A DNA stretch of 64,000 bases, from assembly GCA_020055645.1 (NCBI GenBank), contig CM034547.1:48114909-48178908 (forward strand), read 5' to 3'. Origin of the DNA: Tomocerus qinae. Lineage: Eukaryota > Arthropoda > Collembola > Entomobryomorpha > Tomoceridae. Position 1 is the first letter of the stretch, and each line of letters begins with the position of its first letter. Below the pieces are notes generated by a model. The model was given only the letters and a program-made list of their open reading frames with translations. It did no database searches and was not told where the DNA came from. Positions 61,359-64,000 of this stretch are shown piece by piece. A program made the translations under genes and the position numbers.

Positions 61359-62840
61359 TTAACCTAAATTCATTGGGACAATGTAACTGTATCCAAAATT
61401 GCGAGGGACCCCAGGGTTGGGTGGAGGAAAATGAAATCCATTGTAATAATAGGAGAGAACATTTTGAGTTGACAGTGATTGAAGAGCCCCTGGAGCTCTG
61501 GTGATGCTGTTTTGCAAAACAGGGAAAGGCTTCGTGTAGCTCTCTTTGCGTACAACATCAGCCTTGAACCCATCCTCATCAGCTACGTATGAAACAATTC
61601 TTAAAGTTCCGTCTGGCTCAACCACAGAATACTTTCCCTTGACAGAATCTCCGAATCTTTGTTCTTGGTGAGATTTTTCATCGAATGTCGTCTCATCTTT
61701 AACCGAGTAGGAAAATTCCGACTTGTCATTTCCTGTTTTGAAAAGAATAGTGTTGACGCTTTTACCCGTGGTTGTTTTACCACTGTCGATATCATTTATC
61801 ACATTCGTGAGAACCGTTGGGGCAGAAGCAGTACTAATTTCTGTAGCCGTAGTCGTACTTGTAGTAGTTGTACTTGTAGTAGTAGCAGGAGCAGAGGTGC
61901 TTTCTTCATTGTCCGAAGATTCCTCCGCAACTTTTAATTTCCCAAGGGGATCTACATTTTCAGATTTAATCGGTGAAATTGTTTCTATTTCCAAATTAGG
62001 GTCATCTTCCTCCTTATTTTTCATCGTTTGTGTGGTTGATTCAGAAAAGGATTCAGATTTGGTTTCTTCTGTACTTTCAATATTTGACGATTCCCTATCT
62101 TCATTAGATTTTTCAGTCGTGGTAGTAGAAATACTCTCTGTAGTAGCTACACTAGCAGTAGTTTGAACATCCGCCTTCTCTGAGACTTCTTTGACATCAT
62201 CCTTTTTGTCCACATTCGGATTAGCTACAGTGTCCGTGCCATTAAAACCGAAACCAAACAAGGGTAAATGAGGAATAGGAAGAGGGCTGTTACCCAAAGT
62301 TGTAAATCCATAACTAAAGGTCAATGGGGCAGTTAAATGGGTAAAGAAAAATCCAGGTTTGAGAGTCGTTGTCGTAACTTCTAATTTCGCTGCTTCTGCC
62401 GGTGGAGAGCTTGTCGTAGTTGTTGGAGTAGGAGTAGTGGTAGTAGGAGACGCTGTTGAAGATTTCTCATCTTCCTTGGGAGTTTCAATCGGATTATTCG
62501 GACTGGAAGCAACTGTTAAGCTATCATTGACTTTTCTTAGAATGGGCAAAGGGACGAAAGTCAATCTTTGTGCAAATGGGAATCCAAGCGAAACAGGAAC
62601 AGCTAAATTAGCTGTTTGAAAACCGGACTGTGTAATAGCAGTCTTGCTACTAACGGTGTTATGACTCTTGCCGATCTCTGAAAAACTGTAGCTGAATCCC
62701 CATGGGTAAGTTTGTTGAGTAAAGTAAGCTTGACTTGTTGGAATTGAAACTGTTGGAATGACATCTTGACCACTGGTGACCACAGATGTTGCGATAATAG
62801 CAAACCAAATTAACTCGGAGATTGGCATACTCGGAAGCAT
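61359..62840 (-). CDS. Rebers-Riddiford cuticle protein with long Thr-rich region
   Basis: One coding exon for 493 residues. The start at 62840 lies three bases after a splice acceptor (TTTTAG). It opens with a hydrophobic leader (LIWFAIIATSVVTSG), probably a secretion signal. Residues about 373-431 form a Rebers-Riddiford chitin-binding domain: SEFSYSVKDE, GDSVKGKYSVVEPDGTLR, VSYVADEDGFKADV. The aromatic residues expected to stack on chitin are present. The protein is expected in the extracellular cuticle. Two Thr-rich tracts (about 130-160 and 315-345, such as TTTSTTTTSTTTATE) are likely O-glycosylated spacers around an acidic segment. Aromatic patches of related form recur: WGFSYSFSEIG (46-56), LTFSYGFTTLG (173-183) and FGYSYIVP (482-489). 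Most RR proteins are 100-250 residues, so this is unusually long. No close named homologue is recognised. Confidence 0.9.
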   Translation of the reverse strand: MLPSMPISELIWFAIIATSVVTSGQDVIPTVSIPTSQAYFTQQTYPWGFSYSFSEIGKSHNTVSSKTAITQSGFQTANLAVPVSLGFPFAQRLTFVPLPILRKVNDSLTVASSPNNPIETPKEDEKSSTASPTTTTPTPTTTTSSPPAEAAKLEVTTTTLKPGFFFTHLTAPLTFSYGFTTLGNSPLPIPHLPLFGFGFNGTDTVANPNVDKKDDVKEVSEKADVQTTASVATTESISTTTTEKSNEDRESSNIESTEETKSESFSESTTQTMKNKEEDDPNLEIETISPIKSENVDPLGKLKVAEESSDNEESTSAPATTTSTTTTSTTTATEISTASAPTVLTNVINDIDSGKTTTGKSVNTILFKTGNDKSEFSYSVKDETTFDEKSHQEQRFGDSVKGKYSVVEPDGTLRIVSYVADEDGFKADVVRKESYTKPFPVLQNSITRAPGALQSLSTQNVLSYYYNGFHFPPPNPGVPRNFGYSYIVPMNLG

Positions 62841-62843
62841 TTT

Positions 62844-62987
62844 CTAAAATTAAATTAAAAATCAAATTAAAAATATCCCATAAGATAATAGTAATAATGA
62901 GTCTGGTAGTGTTTTATGATTATCAATATTGAAAATACTCACGCTTGTGTTGATCTCGCTGTCAATATTGTCAATTTAAATTGACAA
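62844..62987 (-). promoter_or_regulatory. 5' UTR intron and leader of the cuticle gene, with 20 bp palindrome
   Basis: On the minus strand a donor, CACAAGC|GTGAGT, lies at 62943/62942 and the acceptor TTTTAG before 62843. This gives a 99-base intron that separates a non-coding first exon from the coding exon, an arrangement seen in many cuticle genes. Within or just before the first exon is a perfect palindrome, TTGTCAATTTAAATTGACAA (62968-62987). It may be a dimeric regulator site. The transcription start was not located. Confidence 0.55.
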
Positions 62988-64000
62988 ATCACTTAAAAAC
63001 AAAAACAATATTTTGATGATGAACTCGGAGTACTAGTTCTTTTGTAGTTATCTCTTAAGTAAAGTAGTCTCTTCGCACCAACTGCATATTATATCACAAT
63101 CAGAAATCGTAAGCGATCTAATTCTTTGGTAAGTACTAAGAAGGAATGTATTCTGGCAACTGACTAGATGGACATGAAAATATCAGTTTATATGATGCAT
63201 CAAGGATTTTGTTGAGATCGAAGCTTAAGGTCTCCCCGTTTCACAAGTCACTCTATATGAATTAGTGTTGTAATCTTATGTAACTATAAAAGCAATATGC
63301 TGTATAGAAAAAAATTGGCTAACATGAAACAATGATCTTCACACACCCTCTTAGGGATTTCTGAAGCAAGACATGCACATAATACTTCCTTCGATACACA
63401 TAAATAGTACTTATGTAAATAACTATCTCATGGGTGAAAAAATCGAGTCAATGGTAACTGTAAAAGTGGACAACAATATGATAACGATGAATATGAGATT
63501 ACGGGGTAAGTAGAAGGTGTTAATGTTCAATATACATCGTATTCGATGTACTCAAACAATTAGTAATATCTATAGACAAGCTACTTGTGTACTTACTTCA
63601 TGTATACCAAAAAATGCTTTTGATTTTCATAAACAACTTCGCCCACTGGCAAAATAACTTGCAGAGCCATGCAATCTGTTTCCTTCAGACTTACTTATAT
63701 GCCTAAAACTACTTGTTTTATTCAGGAATTGATACTATTAACTCTCTATCATAAATACATCCATTAGTATTTTGTCCAATACAATACATGTAAAATATTC
63801 TTAGGAAATGATTTCGTTTTCATTACTCGCTTACTCTAAGTATGAGAGAAGGCATTTGTATATATTAACATTCATTTTTGAACTATATTTAAGTAATTAT
63901 TTTGACGCAACTTCCCCATGGGCGAATGTGTTTGTTAAATAAACGCATACCTCACATTTTGGTGCATTATCAATCATTTATTATTACCAATTGCATACCT
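62988..64000. other. intergenic, upstream of the cuticle gene
   Basis: AT-rich sequence that should hold the cuticle gene promoter. A TATA-like TATAAA on the minus strand lies near 63186-63192 but is far from the leader exon. Nothing else recognised. Confidence 0.4.

Noticed and set aside
61723-62166. 147-codon + strand frame opposite the cuticle gene
   Set aside because: Its Val/Ser-rich product is the complement of the Thr-rich tracts of the minus-strand protein.

Overview
This is a stretch of an AT-rich animal nuclear genome with intron-split genes, GT/AG splice sites and multi-kilobase introns. A cuticle protein with a Rebers-Riddiford chitin-binding domain and a Bel-Pao retrotransposon point to an arthropod. 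I cannot place it more finely from sequence alone.

Layout, left to right. (1) 1-9080: mostly non-coding; the first 70 bases may be the 3' end of an upstream coding exon. (2) 9081-19505, + strand: the 3' part of a gene for a PDZ-domain protein with a huge, lysine/serine-rich, AHNAK/periaxin-like tail. A 2.75 kb non-autonomous LTR element with identical 385 bp LTRs sits antisense in its 4.65 kb intron. (3) 19506-26119: non-coding, probably including this gene's 3' UTR. (4) 26120-26988, - strand: CRIPT, a 100-residue zinc protein in three small exons. (5) About 27431-47623, + strand: kinesin light chain (Klc), head-to-head with CRIPT, in 12 coding exons for the long form. At least two alternative terminal exons are credible and a third is possible. 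(6) 50806-51719, - strand: a two-exon LAMP-family membrane protein resembling LAMP5/UNC-46. (7) 52757-58838, - strand: a complete Bel-Pao retrotransposon with identical 299 bp LTRs, a 5 bp target duplication and several single-base frame breaks. (8) 58844-61358: non-coding with two weak gene candidates. (9) 61359-62840, - strand: a 493-residue RR cuticle protein with a non-coding first exon. (10) 62988-64000: nothing recognised.

Functionally, a PDZ scaffold, CRIPT (known elsewhere as a PDZ ligand that also contacts microtubules), the kinesin cargo adaptor Klc and a LAMP5/UNC-46-like sorting protein are loosely grouped; all have roles in trafficking or synapses in other animals. Shared regulation is speculation, except that CRIPT and Klc probably share a divergent promoter of a few hundred bases. 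The most unusual points are the duplicated primer-binding site of the small LTR element, the TTTT...AAAA ends and homopolymer frame breaks of the Bel-Pao copy, the Klc terminal exons (one predicting a membrane-binding helix), and AHNAK-like units in an arthropod PDZ protein. I found no clearly new multi-gene system.
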